Shown: one piece after another, positions 1-6,201 of the stretch
How the letters are laid out: the number at the start of each line of letters is the position of its first letter
How positions within the stretch are numbered: position 1 is the first letter of the stretch
Assembly (NCBI GenBank): GCA_938036845.1
Contig: CALHWA010000004.1
Coordinates: 1 to 8,769 of the forward strand
Source: an uncultured Candidatus Saccharibacteria bacterium
GTDB lineage: Bacteria; Patescibacteriota; Saccharimonadia; Saccharimonadales; Saccharimonadaceae
DNA: 8,769 bases
Direction: 5' to 3'
The notes under the pieces: model-generated
What the model saw: only the letters and a program-made list of their open reading frames with translations
Told to the model about the DNA's origin: nothing
The model's database searches: none
Translations under genes and position numbers: made by a program

Positions 1-745
1 CGTCGATCATGCGGTCGATACTCTGTGCTGCACTATTAGTGTGCAAGGTGGCAAACACCAAGTGGCCTGTCTCGGCAATGGTGATAGCAGCACTAATCGT
101 CTCAAGATCGCGCATCTCACCAATCAGCACCACGTCTGGGTCTTGGCGCAGGCTAGAGCGCAGCGCAGCGCTAAAGGAGTAGGTATCATAGTGCACTTCG
201 CGCTGCACGACCACCGAGCGTTTACTCTTGTGAGTGAACTCAATCGGGTCTTCAATGGTGATGATGTGGTGCGACTTCTCAGTGTTGATCTTATCAATCA
301 AAGCAGCTAGCGTGGTAGACTTACCACTACCAGTTGGTCCCGTCACCAGCACCAGGCCGCGCGGGAAGTCAGCAAAAGTCATGACGACGGGCGGCATACC
401 GAGCTCGGTCACAGATTTGATTTCATTCGGGATTAAGCGCAGCGCAGCCGCCAAGTTGCCCCGCTCATGAAAGGCATTAACCCGGAAGCGTCCAAGATTA
501 CCAAAGGCAAAGCTAAAGTCAAACTCTTTATCCTTCATCAGCACCTGCTGCTGGTCTTGGTCGAGAATAGCAAAAACAAGCCGCTCCACCTGTGCTTCGT
601 CCAGCGGGCCAAAGCCCGCCACAGGAGTCAGTGCACCATCAATGCGCAGCATGGGGGGTAACCCCACCTGAATGTGCAAGTCTGAGGCGCGGCGGCGCAC
701 CACATCCTCGAGCAGGACTTCTATGCGTAATTCTCTATTTTCCAT
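1..745 (-). CDS. pilT: Type IV pilus retraction ATPase PilT (C-terminus cut off by window edge)
   Basis: Cytoplasmic hexameric ATPase that depolymerises the pilus and drives retraction and twitching. I translated 248 codons from the ATG at 745; the frame stays open to the left edge. Family signatures are clear: Walker A GPTGSGKS at residues 136-143, Asp box ITIEDPIEF at 162-170, Walker B DVVLIGEMRD at 204-213, and a His box with ETGHLVFATLHTNS at 225-238. The QREV...DT.SF..ALR..LRQDPD stretch and GEMRDLETI are typical of PilT rather than PilB, as is the short N-terminal PAS-like domain without an MshEN region. PilT is usually 340-370 residues, so about 100 C-terminal residues, including the AIRNLIRE-type segment, are missing. 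The start lies 20 nt after the pilB stop; AAAGGA sits 13 nt upstream, a longish spacing. It is the last visible gene of the operon. Identity is near certain. Confidence 0.96.
   Translation of the reverse strand, partial: MENRELRIEVLLEDVVRRRASDLHIQVGLPPMLRIDGALTPVAGFGPLDEAQVERLVFAILDQDQQQVLMKDKEFDFSFAFGNLGRFRVNAFHERGNLAAALRLIPNEIKSVTELGMPPVVMTFADFPRGLVLVTGPTGSGKSTTLAALIDKINTEKSHHIITIEDPIEFTHKSKRSVVVQREVHYDTYSFSAALRSSLRQDPDVVLIGEMRDLETISAAITIAETGHLVFATLHTNSAAQSIDRMID
604..619. repeat. GC-rich hairpin near the 5' end of pilT
   Basis: GCGGGC (604-609) and GCCCGC (614-619) flank a 4-nt loop, inside pilT codons 43-48. A 6-bp all-GC stem would be stable in mRNA, but no T-run or other signal accompanies it; it may be incidental to GC-rich coding. 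Confidence 0.3.
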
Positions 746-765
746 GGTAGTTATTGGTTCCTTTC

Positions 766-2529
766 TTATGCTATGTCTGATGTGACACGGTTGACTTCCT
801 CCAGGGTGGTAATCCCTTGCAGCGCCTTGAGGTAGCCATCTTGGCGCATCGTGATCATCCCTTGCTCGATGGCTTTCTTCTGGATCTCGGTACTCGACGC
901 TCGAGCGGTAATGAGCTGCTGGATCTCCTCTGTCACTTCCATCACCTCAAAGAGTCCGGCTCGGCCGCTGTAGCCCCGTGGTGTGTTGGCCGTGTCGCGC
1001 CCACGCACTAAGCGGTAGGATTTTTGACCAGCTAGCGGTAAGTCACTATAGCCAAGGTCGGCCGAGATTTTGGCTGCCTCGGCCTTGGTCTTGGGCAGGA
1101 GGTGCCCGACAGTGCTGAGGATCATCTCTGTCTCGAGCGGGTTAGACCAGTAATTCTCGTGCTGCGGCCCGATGCGGCGTACCAGGCGCTGGCCAATGAT
1201 GGTATTAACGGTGCTAGCGATAAGAAATGGCTCGATATGCATATCGAGCAAGCGCGGCAACACTCCCGCTGCCGAATTGGTGTGGAGCGTACTAAAGACA
1301 AGGTGACCCGTCAATGCTGCCTGAACGGCGAGGTTGGCCGTCTCGTTGTCGCGGATCTCCCCCACCATCACCACATCAGGGTCTTGGCGGAGAATACTGC
1401 GCAGACCATTAGCAAAGGTAAGGCCAACGTCACTATTGACCTGGATCTGGTTGACTCCCTCCATTTTGTATTCCACGGGGTCTTCCAATGTGACGATGTT
1501 AATGGTATCGTCCTTGATTTCTTTAATCAGTGCATAGAGACTGGTCGACTTACCACTACCGGTCGGGCCACTGGTGAGAATCATCCCATTGGGGCGGTGG
1601 ATCCCCTGGCGGATGAGCCGGAGGGCGCGCCCAGCATAGCCCATCTGCTCGAGTTCGAAGGATGTGCCAGTCTTATCTAGCAAGCGGATCACCACCTGCT
1701 CACCCCACACCACTGGGCTAATGGCAATACGGAGGTCAACTTCCTTATCTGCCACCTTGACGGCAAACTGCCCATCCTGCGGGATACGGTGCTCATCGAT
1801 CTTGAGCTCAGACAGGATCTTGATCCGGCTCACCAGTGCTGGCTCGATACTTTTGGGTAGTTGCATAACTTCGCGCAGCACACCATCGACGCGGCAGCGA
1901 ATCTTAAGCGACTTCTCGAGCGGCTCGATGTGGATATCGCTCGCACGGCTCTTTACGGCGTATTCAAGGATAGTACTTAGGGCTCGGCTAATTGGTGAGT
2001 CTTGGACGATTGTCTTGATATCGCCCCGAGCTTCAGCGGCTGCCTCGGCCTGCGACACTTGGGCTGCCACATTGACGCTACTGAGGTCGGTGCGGTACTG
2101 CTCGAGCACATGACGCACCCCAGCCTCCGACGCCATAAAGACCTTGAGTGGGCGCTGGACGCGGTTGGCAAGGTAGTCGACCGCTTGGACGTTGTTGGCA
2201 TCAATCATCGCCACCGCCAAGCGGTTCTGCACCTCGGCTAGTGGTACTGCCATGAAACGCTCGGCAATGTCCGACGGCAAAAGCGTGAGGATGTCTTGGT
2301 CGACAATTGTATTAGTGAGATTGACATACGGCACACCCGACACATGGGCAATCGCTCGGGTAAGCAACTCGTTATCGATCGCTGACTCATCAGTTAGCAC
2401 AGTCAATAGTGGTCGGCCACTTTCGCGTGCCAGCTTAGTAGCATCATCAAGGCGCTGGCGCGTGATCAGCCCTTCGTCGACGAGGAGTGTAGTGAGTTTT
2501 TCTTGCATATCACTTGTCATCAGTGCCAC
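766..2529 (-). CDS. pilB: Type IV pilus assembly (extension) ATPase PilB
   Basis: Cytoplasmic GspE/PilB ATPase that powers pilin polymerisation; 587 residues, a normal length. An MshEN/T2SSE N-domain spans roughly 8-145, followed by an Ala/Glu-rich linker (155-170) and the motor. Motor motifs: Walker A GPTGSGKS 321-328, Asp box VTLEDPVEY 346-354, Walker B DVVMVGEIRD 385-394, and His box LTGHLVFSTLHTN 406-418. The C-terminal GYSGRAGLFEVM and GMITMRQDGYLKALQG segments are also typical. Two oddities: the CxxC...CxxC zinc motif that usually follows QRLVRR is absent (here RRIGPQHE, with C212 the only cysteine in the protein), and the RLG residues of the c-di-GMP-binding MshEN motif are not kept (KLT and RPL instead). 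The start is GTG at 2529, because AGAGG lies 6 nt upstream; the ATGs at 2520 and 2508 lie too far from it. It follows the 76-residue protein by 12 nt. Confidence 0.97.
   Translation of the reverse strand: MALMTSDMQEKLTTLLVDEGLITRQRLDDATKLARESGRPLLTVLTDESAIDNELLTRAIAHVSGVPYVNLTNTIVDQDILTLLPSDIAERFMAVPLAEVQNRLAVAMIDANNVQAVDYLANRVQRPLKVFMASEAGVRHVLEQYRTDLSSVNVAAQVSQAEAAAEARGDIKTIVQDSPISRALSTILEYAVKSRASDIHIEPLEKSLKIRCRVDGVLREVMQLPKSIEPALVSRIKILSELKIDEHRIPQDGQFAVKVADKEVDLRIAISPVVWGEQVVIRLLDKTGTSFELEQMGYAGRALRLIRQGIHRPNGMILTSGPTGSGKSTSLYALIKEIKDDTINIVTLEDPVEYKMEGVNQIQVNSDVGLTFANGLRSILRQDPDVVMVGEIRDNETANLAVQAALTGHLVFSTLHTNSAAGVLPRLLDMHIEPFLIASTVNTIIGQRLVRRIGPQHENYWSNPLETEMILSTVGHLLPKTKAEAAKISADLGYSDLPLAGQKSYRLVRGRDTANTPRGYSGRAGLFEVMEVTEEIQQLITARASSTEIQKKAIEQGMITMRQDGYLKALQGITTLEEVNRVTSDIA
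1230..1249. repeat. Perfect 20-bp palindrome inside pilB
   Basis: GCTCGATATGCATATCGAGC equals its own reverse complement over all 20 bases. It encodes the LLDMHIEP region (residues 427-434) of PilB, just after the His box. It is not followed by a T-run, so it is not an obvious terminator. Confidence 0.8.
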
Positions 2530-2534
2530 ACGCT

Positions 2535-2540
2535 ACCTCT
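2535..2540 (-). promoter_or_regulatory. Shine-Dalgarno that selects the GTG start of pilB
   Basis: AGAGGT in the 12-nt gap after the 76-residue gene. AGAGG ends 6 nt before GTG (2529) but 15 nt before the next in-frame ATG (2520). The spacing favours GTG as the true start. Confidence 0.7.
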
Positions 2541-2541
2541 G

Positions 2542-2772
2542 TTATTTCTGCTGCGATTGCCCAATGATCGTCTCGACCGCTGGGTTGATCGCCTCCTTGT
2601 TAAATACTGCACTGTCTGGCTCATCAATCGTATCCGAGAGCTTCTCGACTGTCTCTACCTTGGTGCCACGCTGCGGCATTTGCAAGAATGGGATACTGCT
2701 CGCCACAAAAAACGCCACCACTACTGATATACTAGCGATCAAGATAATCATTGCGATGTCGGTCTTCTTCAT
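2542..2772 (-). CDS. Small single-pass membrane protein in the pilus operon, unknown function
   Basis: A 76-residue protein with one hydrophobic helix at about 6-30, then a short polar tail of about 45 residues that should face outside, with a PDSAVFNKEAINPAVE stretch at 52-67. I do not recognise a family. Its start overlaps the pilO stop (ATGA, 4 nt), with AAAGGA 9 nt upstream, so it is translationally coupled and very likely expressed. It occupies the slot after pilO that holds pilP in Gram-negative pilMNOPQ operons. It is not PilP by appearance: there is no cysteine for lipidation and it is far shorter than PilP. It does not look like a prepilin either: there is no G/A-FTLxE-type cleavage site before the helix. 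The best guess is an accessory subunit of the PilN/PilO membrane complex, an inference from position only. Confidence 0.85.
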   Translation of the reverse strand: MKKTDIAMIILIASISVVVAFFVASSIPFLQMPQRGTKVETVEKLSDTIDEPDSAVFNKEAINPAVETIIGQSQQK

Positions 2773-3452
2773 GGTTTGATGTCCTTTTTCTTTAGCTCGA
2801 TGGTTTTGGCTGGCGAGTAGTAGGCGTGGGCCGAGATCTTCATGGCGACTTTGCTATCAGTCCGCTCAATGGTCATGCGGTCGATCTCAATCACGCGGAT
2901 GGAGCGCTCGAAGCGCTGCAAAAGCTCGCGCAGAGCGTTGGGGTTGCTGGCCGATACCTCCATGGTGAAGTGAATGGACTGCAAGTTGCCATTGCTGGCG
3001 GCGGCACCAGTGCTATTTGATGACTCGCTGTCGTCCGTTTGGTCGATATTAAGCGAATCGAGTGACACTCCTGCCACACCATTGACCAGCTTAGACTGGA
3101 GCGAAGCCCCCAACGCGAGAGCGTTATCCTCCGCTGGCAGAGCATCAAGCACCACCTGGAGAGCCTTCTCATCGTTGTTGATGCGGCTGGCATTGAGGTG
3201 TGAGTTGGTCTCCAGTACCTTCAGCTCACCGCGTAGCTTTTCGACTGCGTCGTTGTTGTTCTTGAGTACGGCAGCGGTATTATTCTTCTCGCCAAGCACC
3301 CGCTCCTTGAAGATAATTTGCTGCACCAAAAACCACGATATCACCAGTGCGAAACCCACAATCACCGAGGCTCCAGCCACCCAGAGGAACATTACTCGGC
3401 TGGACTGCTCAATCTGTTGGCGCTTGTGGATGGCGGCGTCTTTCTTACTCAT
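2769..3452 (-). CDS. pilO: Type IV pilus alignment protein, PilO-like
   Basis: A 227-residue bitopic membrane protein with PilO architecture: a short basic cytoplasmic N-terminus (1-19), one membrane helix (about 21-46), a coiled-coil region (about 50-100), and a ferredoxin-like C-terminal domain. LP at 105-106 marks the usual boundary after the coiled coil. The second half (about 158-212) has the strand-helix-strand pattern of PilO/GspM folds, with a PNALRELLQRFERS helix. A low-complexity D/S/N/G stretch at 137-157 looks like a flexible loop inserted in the globular part. By family knowledge it pairs with PilN to link cytoplasmic PilM to the pilus machine. The ATG directly abuts the pilN stop (TAAATG), with AAGGAG about 9 nt upstream. 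Sequence similarity to PilO is weak, so the call leans on topology and gene order. Confidence 0.85.
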   Translation of the reverse strand: MSKKDAAIHKRQQIEQSSRVMFLWVAGASVIVGFALVISWFLVQQIIFKERVLGEKNNTAAVLKNNNDAVEKLRGELKVLETNSHLNASRINNDEKALQVVLDALPAEDNALALGASLQSKLVNGVAGVSLDSLNIDQTDDSESSNSTGAAASNGNLQSIHFTMEVSASNPNALRELLQRFERSIRVIEIDRMTIERTDSKVAMKISAHAYYSPAKTIELKKKDIKP

Positions 3453-4178
3453 TTAGTTCTTCTCCTTGTTGGTCGCCTTGGGCGTAAAGAGGCTATCGGG
3501 CACATGCAAGCGCGAGTCGGTCACATTAGTACTACCAGTTGGGGCTTCAATGCGCAGATTCTTAGAGCTATTAGCGAGAAGTTCCTTGGGGTAGGTAAAG
3601 GTCAGCTTGAAGCGCAGCACCTTAGCTCCACTGGCGTCCTCGCCATAGCTGGTATCACTCACAGTGACATCGTCAGCCAGCTTGACGGTCTGGACACGGT
3701 TATCGCCATCGGTGTAACTCAGCTTGGTGTTGAGGATCATTTTCTTGAGTTTGTCTGTCGCCTCAAAGCTGTTGGCTGCCGACCCCTCAATAGAGAGCTT
3801 CGTCTCAGACGGATCGAGACTGACGGTCGACATCTTCACATCATTGGGCGCAGCAGGATTGATGGCACTGAGCACATCGAAGATACGCGAGTCGATGCTC
3901 TTGTCCTTGTGCATCGAGGAGAGCTGAGCTAGTTGGTTTTGGATGGTGACAATCTGATTGGCATCTTTAACACTGCTAATCTTGCCGTACTGGTCTTTGA
4001 TCTCGTTGTCGGTCAGCCATTCGCGGGCACTCTGCGTACCAACATACACCACCAGCAGCGCCACCGCTGCGCCAGCGATGATGCTCACGAGAATGGAGAG
4101 CGATATCACACCATTGCGCATGCGCTGGGCATGCAGGTATTCGCGCTTGACATCAGGAATGAGGTTAATCTCTATCAT
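3453..4178 (-). CDS. pilN: Type IV pilus alignment protein PilN
   Basis: A 241-residue bitopic protein. The N-terminus MIEINLIPD carries the conserved INL(I/L)P peptide (residues 4-8) that in studied systems docks in a groove of PilM. A membrane helix spans about 23-47, followed by a coiled coil (about 50-95) and an extracytoplasmic ferredoxin-like domain with the PilN-type pattern INPAAPNDVKMSTVSLDP...LSIEGSA at 106-134. It is longer than the usual 180-210 residues owing to a polar insertion at about 154-186 and a hydrophilic tail after about 200. Its start overlaps the pilM stop by 4 nt (ATGA). A strong GGAGG lies 8 nt upstream, inside the pilM 3' end. Together with pilM before it and pilO after it, the identity is secure. 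Confidence 0.93.
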   Translation of the reverse strand: MIEINLIPDVKREYLHAQRMRNGVISLSILVSIIAGAAVALLVVYVGTQSAREWLTDNEIKDQYGKISSVKDANQIVTIQNQLAQLSSMHKDKSIDSRIFDVLSAINPAAPNDVKMSTVSLDPSETKLSIEGSAANSFEATDKLKKMILNTKLSYTDGDNRVQTVKLADDVTVSDTSYGEDASGAKVLRFKLTFTYPKELLANSSKNLRIEAPTGSTNVTDSRLHVPDSLFTPKATNKEKN

Positions 4179-5227
4179 GCGTCGTTCCTCCGTTTTGCCA
4201 GGCCAACAGCTGTAGCAAACTCTGGTGCGACGTTAGCCAATTGCTCTTGGCTCGTCTGCGGCATATGGATACCGTGCCAGGGGTTACCAGGGGCGGTCGA
4301 GACCTCTACTTTGGCCGCAACATACTCGCTGAGGTGCGGGATCATCTCGCCAAAGCCCGTCAGTGTAATACTCGACACCTGGGCGCTAGCGTAGCGCGTC
4401 TGGAAGAATTTGATTGATTTGATAAGCTCGCTCGCAAAGTTATCCAGCGCCCCCTCAATAGCACGCACCACCTGCCCATCGAGCTTATCCTCCGCCAGAC
4501 CAAACTTGAGAATGAACTGCCGAGCTTGGTCCTCCTGAACGCTGAGGTTTTGTACTGCCGACTTGACGAAGCTGCTGACACCAGACGGAATAGTCCGAAC
4601 GAGGCGCGGTGCTCCACCGTAGATAATGGCGAGGTCAGTCGAGAGTTCACCAATGTCGATGAGCATCACTGCGGCGCCATTTGCCGCTTGCTGCGGCGGT
4701 GCAAAGGCCCGCACCATGGCAATCGGGTCGGGCTCGATGGCAATCACATTCAGTCCGAGACCCTCGATAAACTCAAGCTGATCCTCACTATATCCCTTCG
4801 ATACACTGCTAATCAGCACCTCTTGCTGATCGCTCGCGTGGAGCGACGACCCCAGCAGCACCCAATCTACCTTGGCATCATCCGCCATCGGCACATATTG
4901 GTCAATCTGGTATTTCATCGTGGCGCGCAACTCGGCATCGGAAACTTGCGGCACATCGACCACTGTTGTAAAGGTCTTGTTGGAAGGGAGGCCAATCGCA
5001 ACATTCTTCGTCTTGATACCACTCTGACCCACGGCAGTCATAATAACTTCGCCCAGGCGACGGCGCGACTCTGGTGCATCGCTGCTAGTAATACGGCGGT
5101 CAACGGGCGCATAGCCATGTGCTACGAGCTCCCACTCGTCGCCAGCTGGTGCTAGCTGCAAAACCCGCACGGCATTGGTACCGATATCGAGTGCAAAGAA
5201 ATCGCCCGACCCTTTTTGAAACTTCAT
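4175..5227 (-). CDS. pilM: Type IV pilus actin-like ATPase PilM
   Basis: Cytoplasmic actin/FtsA-fold protein that binds nucleotide and the PilN N-terminus. It has 350 residues from the ATG at 5227, close to the family norm. Numbering here counts from an alternative ATG at 5233. Visible signatures: phosphate-1 loop FALDIGTNAVRVLQL (13-27), the SHS2-type subdomain with MKYQIDQYVPM (106-116), phosphate-2 motif VMLIDIGELSTDLAIIYGG (189-207), FFQTRY (276-281), adenosine-site strand-loop ITLTGFGEMIPHL (289-301), and a C-terminal FATAVGLA (339-346). It is the first gene of the operon and ends in a 4-nt overlap with pilN. Neither candidate ATG has a Shine-Dalgarno. A perfect TATAAT lies 2 nt before the 5233 ATG and 8 nt before the 5227 ATG, so 5227 is the better start if the mRNA is leaderless. 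The family call is certain; the start is about 60:40. Confidence 0.95.
   Translation of the reverse strand: MKFQKGSGDFFALDIGTNAVRVLQLAPAGDEWELVAHGYAPVDRRITSSDAPESRRRLGEVIMTAVGQSGIKTKNVAIGLPSNKTFTTVVDVPQVSDAELRATMKYQIDQYVPMADDAKVDWVLLGSSLHASDQQEVLISSVSKGYSEDQLEFIEGLGLNVIAIEPDPIAMVRAFAPPQQAANGAAVMLIDIGELSTDLAIIYGGAPRLVRTIPSGVSSFVKSAVQNLSVQEDQARQFILKFGLAEDKLDGQVVRAIEGALDNFASELIKSIKFFQTRYASAQVSSITLTGFGEMIPHLSEYVAAKVEVSTAPGNPWHGIHMPQTSQEQLANVAPEFATAVGLAKRRNDA
4187..4191 (-). promoter_or_regulatory. Shine-Dalgarno of pilN inside the pilM 3' end
   Basis: GGAGG, 8 nt before the pilN ATG. It is a near-perfect ribosome site embedded in the pilM coding region, and supports independent initiation in addition to coupling through the ATGA overlap. 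It also shows that this organism uses Shine-Dalgarno initiation for operon-internal genes. Confidence 0.85.
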
Positions 5228-5235
5228 ACTCATCT

Positions 5236-5265
5236 ATTATACATAAGCGACATTGGTTTAGGCAA
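5236..5265 (-). promoter_or_regulatory. Promoter of the pil operon (pilM), probably leaderless
   Basis: On the minus strand a -35 TTGCCT (5265-5260, 4 of 6 matches to TTGACA) is followed after 18 nt by a perfect -10 TATAAT (5241-5236). Transcription starting about 7-9 nt after the -10 would begin at or just before the ATG at 5227, and downstream of the ATG at 5233. No Shine-Dalgarno is present. The promoter call comes from the consensus match and correct position; the leaderless reading is an inference. Confidence 0.7.
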
Positions 5266-5284
5266 GAGGGTTGGTGGAGGAAAA

Positions 5285-5292
5285 TATCGATA
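5285..5292. promoter_or_regulatory. 8-bp palindrome between the two divergent -35 boxes
   Basis: TATCGATA is perfectly self-complementary and ends one base before the TTGACA of the plus-strand promoter, inside the 28-bp gap (5266-5293) between the two -35 boxes. It is placed where an operator could affect both promoters. It is too short to claim as a site on its own. Confidence 0.2.
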
Positions 5293-5293
5293 G

Positions 5294-5322
5294 TTGACAT
5301 CTCTCTCATTGTCTGATATATA
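5294..5322 (+). promoter_or_regulatory. Promoter of the 256-residue hypothetical gene
   Basis: Perfect -35 TTGACA (5294-5299), a 17-nt spacer, and -10 TATATA (5317-5322) preceded by an extended -10 TG (5314-5315). The predicted start point is about 5329-5330, only 3-4 nt before the ATG at 5333. The GAGGT at 5324-5328 would therefore mostly be left out of the mRNA. This element also explains why a start at the TTG of 5294, in frame with the gene, is spurious. Confidence 0.75.
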
Positions 5323-5332
5323 TGAGGTCATT

Positions 5333-6103
5333 ATGAAATTCTTTGATCGGTCCTCTCGAGAACCAAATACCACCCCCCATGAATTAAGTGATACGCCACG
5401 CGGTGGCCGGACACGACGAGCGCTTGCAGCTGCGGCAGATCAGCTTGCAGAGGAGCAACGGAGGCACGAAAAAGAAATGCTCGAATATGAGCGCGAGGCT
5501 CAGCTCTCTCGGGAAATGCGCAGAGAATTCCTGGAGCGTTCTGGGGCATACCCTGCATCACCCGACCTATACGCACTATGGCTCTATGCTTATCTAGAGC
5601 AGGGCAACAAGATTACTTGTCCAAGAGATTATCCTTTCTCACGCGGACAACTCGAGAAAGACGAGATAACTACACAGCAGTCGCTTGTCTCGATTGGGCC
5701 AAATGGTGTAGTATTTGAGGACAAAGAAGTGTCGTATTACGACCAAAATGTTGTCTGGGTACCAACGAAAAGCTGTGAGGGAAACTTGATTCCAGCAGGC
5801 TATGGTTCTCAGGCACTGACTATTATGTATTTACCTGATCTTGTCAAGCTAGACACTCGCTCTACTTCTGGTAGTAGGCACCCAGGATCGGAGTACGGTC
5901 ACTCGAAACTGCTTACTCTGAAGCTCGACGAGTCATCACCAACTGGCCTTCGCGCTTCAACAAATGAGCCAACTACCATCGAGTCCTATACCGATATAAC
6001 CGACATGATCATGGGATTCACTGGTAACTTCGATCCAGCAGCGATACGCCAAAAGCTAAAAGATGCCAAGAACCGGCCCGGCCAGGAGTTGGAGCAACTA
6101 TAA
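5333..6103 (+). CDS. Hypothetical protein with N-terminal coiled coil, divergent from the pil operon
   Basis: A 256-residue soluble protein of unknown function; I recognise no family. Residues 1-27 are polar and Arg-rich. A strongly charged, Ala/Glu/Arg-rich helix at about 28-69 is a probable coiled coil. A hydrophobic aromatic patch follows (YALWLYAYLEQ, 80-90). Then comes a mixed alpha/beta-looking region (about 95-200) with IGPNGVVFEDKEVSYYDQNVVWVP, suggesting a beta-rich domain, and a charged helical C-terminus (about 235-256). It has no signal peptide or membrane segment and two cysteines (96, 148). The start at 5333 is chosen because of the promoter immediately upstream; an in-frame TTG at 5294 lies in the -35 box. 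It is a single-gene unit ending in its own terminator, transcribed away from pilM. Any role in pilus function is guesswork based on adjacency. Confidence 0.85.
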   Translation: MKFFDRSSREPNTTPHELSDTPRGGRTRRALAAAADQLAEEQRRHEKEMLEYEREAQLSREMRREFLERSGAYPASPDLYALWLYAYLEQGNKITCPRDYPFSRGQLEKDEITTQQSLVSIGPNGVVFEDKEVSYYDQNVVWVPTKSCEGNLIPAGYGSQALTIMYLPDLVKLDTRSTSGSRHPGSEYGHSKLLTLKLDESSPTGLRASTNEPTTIESYTDITDMIMGFTGNFDPAAIRQKLKDAKNRPGQELEQL

Positions 6104-6145
6104 CTCACGCTTTGCTATATTGAGTCTGGTATATTCTACTGCAAT

Positions 6146-6177
6146 AAAGGAGCGGCTCCTAGCCTGCTCCTTTTCTT
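6146..6177 (+). terminator. Rho-independent terminator after the 256-residue gene
   Basis: AAAGGAGC (6146-6153) pairs with GCTCCTTT (6166-6173). The stem continues with GGCT/AGCC (6154-6157 with 6161-6164), leaving a CCT loop and one bulged T, so about 12 bp. TTTTCTT (6171-6177) follows. It starts 42 nt after the TAA at 6101-6103. On the minus strand the same hairpin is followed by TTTATT, so it may also weakly terminate the converging secreted-protein gene that ends at 6202. Confidence 0.85.
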
Positions 6178-6201
6178 GTGGCCTGTAGCTAATCATCATA
6201 G

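Noticed and set aside
155..175. Repeated GCGCT units in pilT (AGCGCAGCGCAGCGCT)
   Set aside because: Explained by consecutive Ser-Ala-Ala-Leu-Arg-Ser codons in a GC-rich conserved segment; only three units.
1102..1680. 192-residue plus-strand open frame antisense to pilB
   Set aside because: It lies entirely opposite the conserved PilB motor domain, has no recognisable motif or ribosome site, and reads as the reverse-complement shadow of a GC-rich gene.
2542..2772. Prepilin or PilP identity for the 76-residue protein
   Set aside because: No class III signal (G/A then F/M with E at +5) before the helix, and no lipobox cysteine; length and composition fit neither family.
3318..3932. 204-residue plus-strand frame across the pilO/pilN junction
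   Set aside because: Antisense to two well-supported coupled genes; composition (Leu/His/Arg-rich) is typical of shadow frames and no promoter or Shine-Dalgarno was seen.
4526..5155. 209-residue plus-strand frame antisense to pilM
   Set aside because: Overlaps the conserved PilM nucleotide-binding regions; no independent coding evidence.
5294..5332. Extended N-terminus (13 residues from TTG) of the 256-residue protein
   Set aside because: The TTG is part of a perfect -35 TTGACA box and the stretch spans the -10, so it is very unlikely to be transcribed.
5322..5336. Four-codon mini-ORF whose TGA overlaps the ATG at 5333, a possible leader peptide
   Set aside because: Its ATG overlaps the last base of the -10 box and lies upstream of the predicted transcription start.
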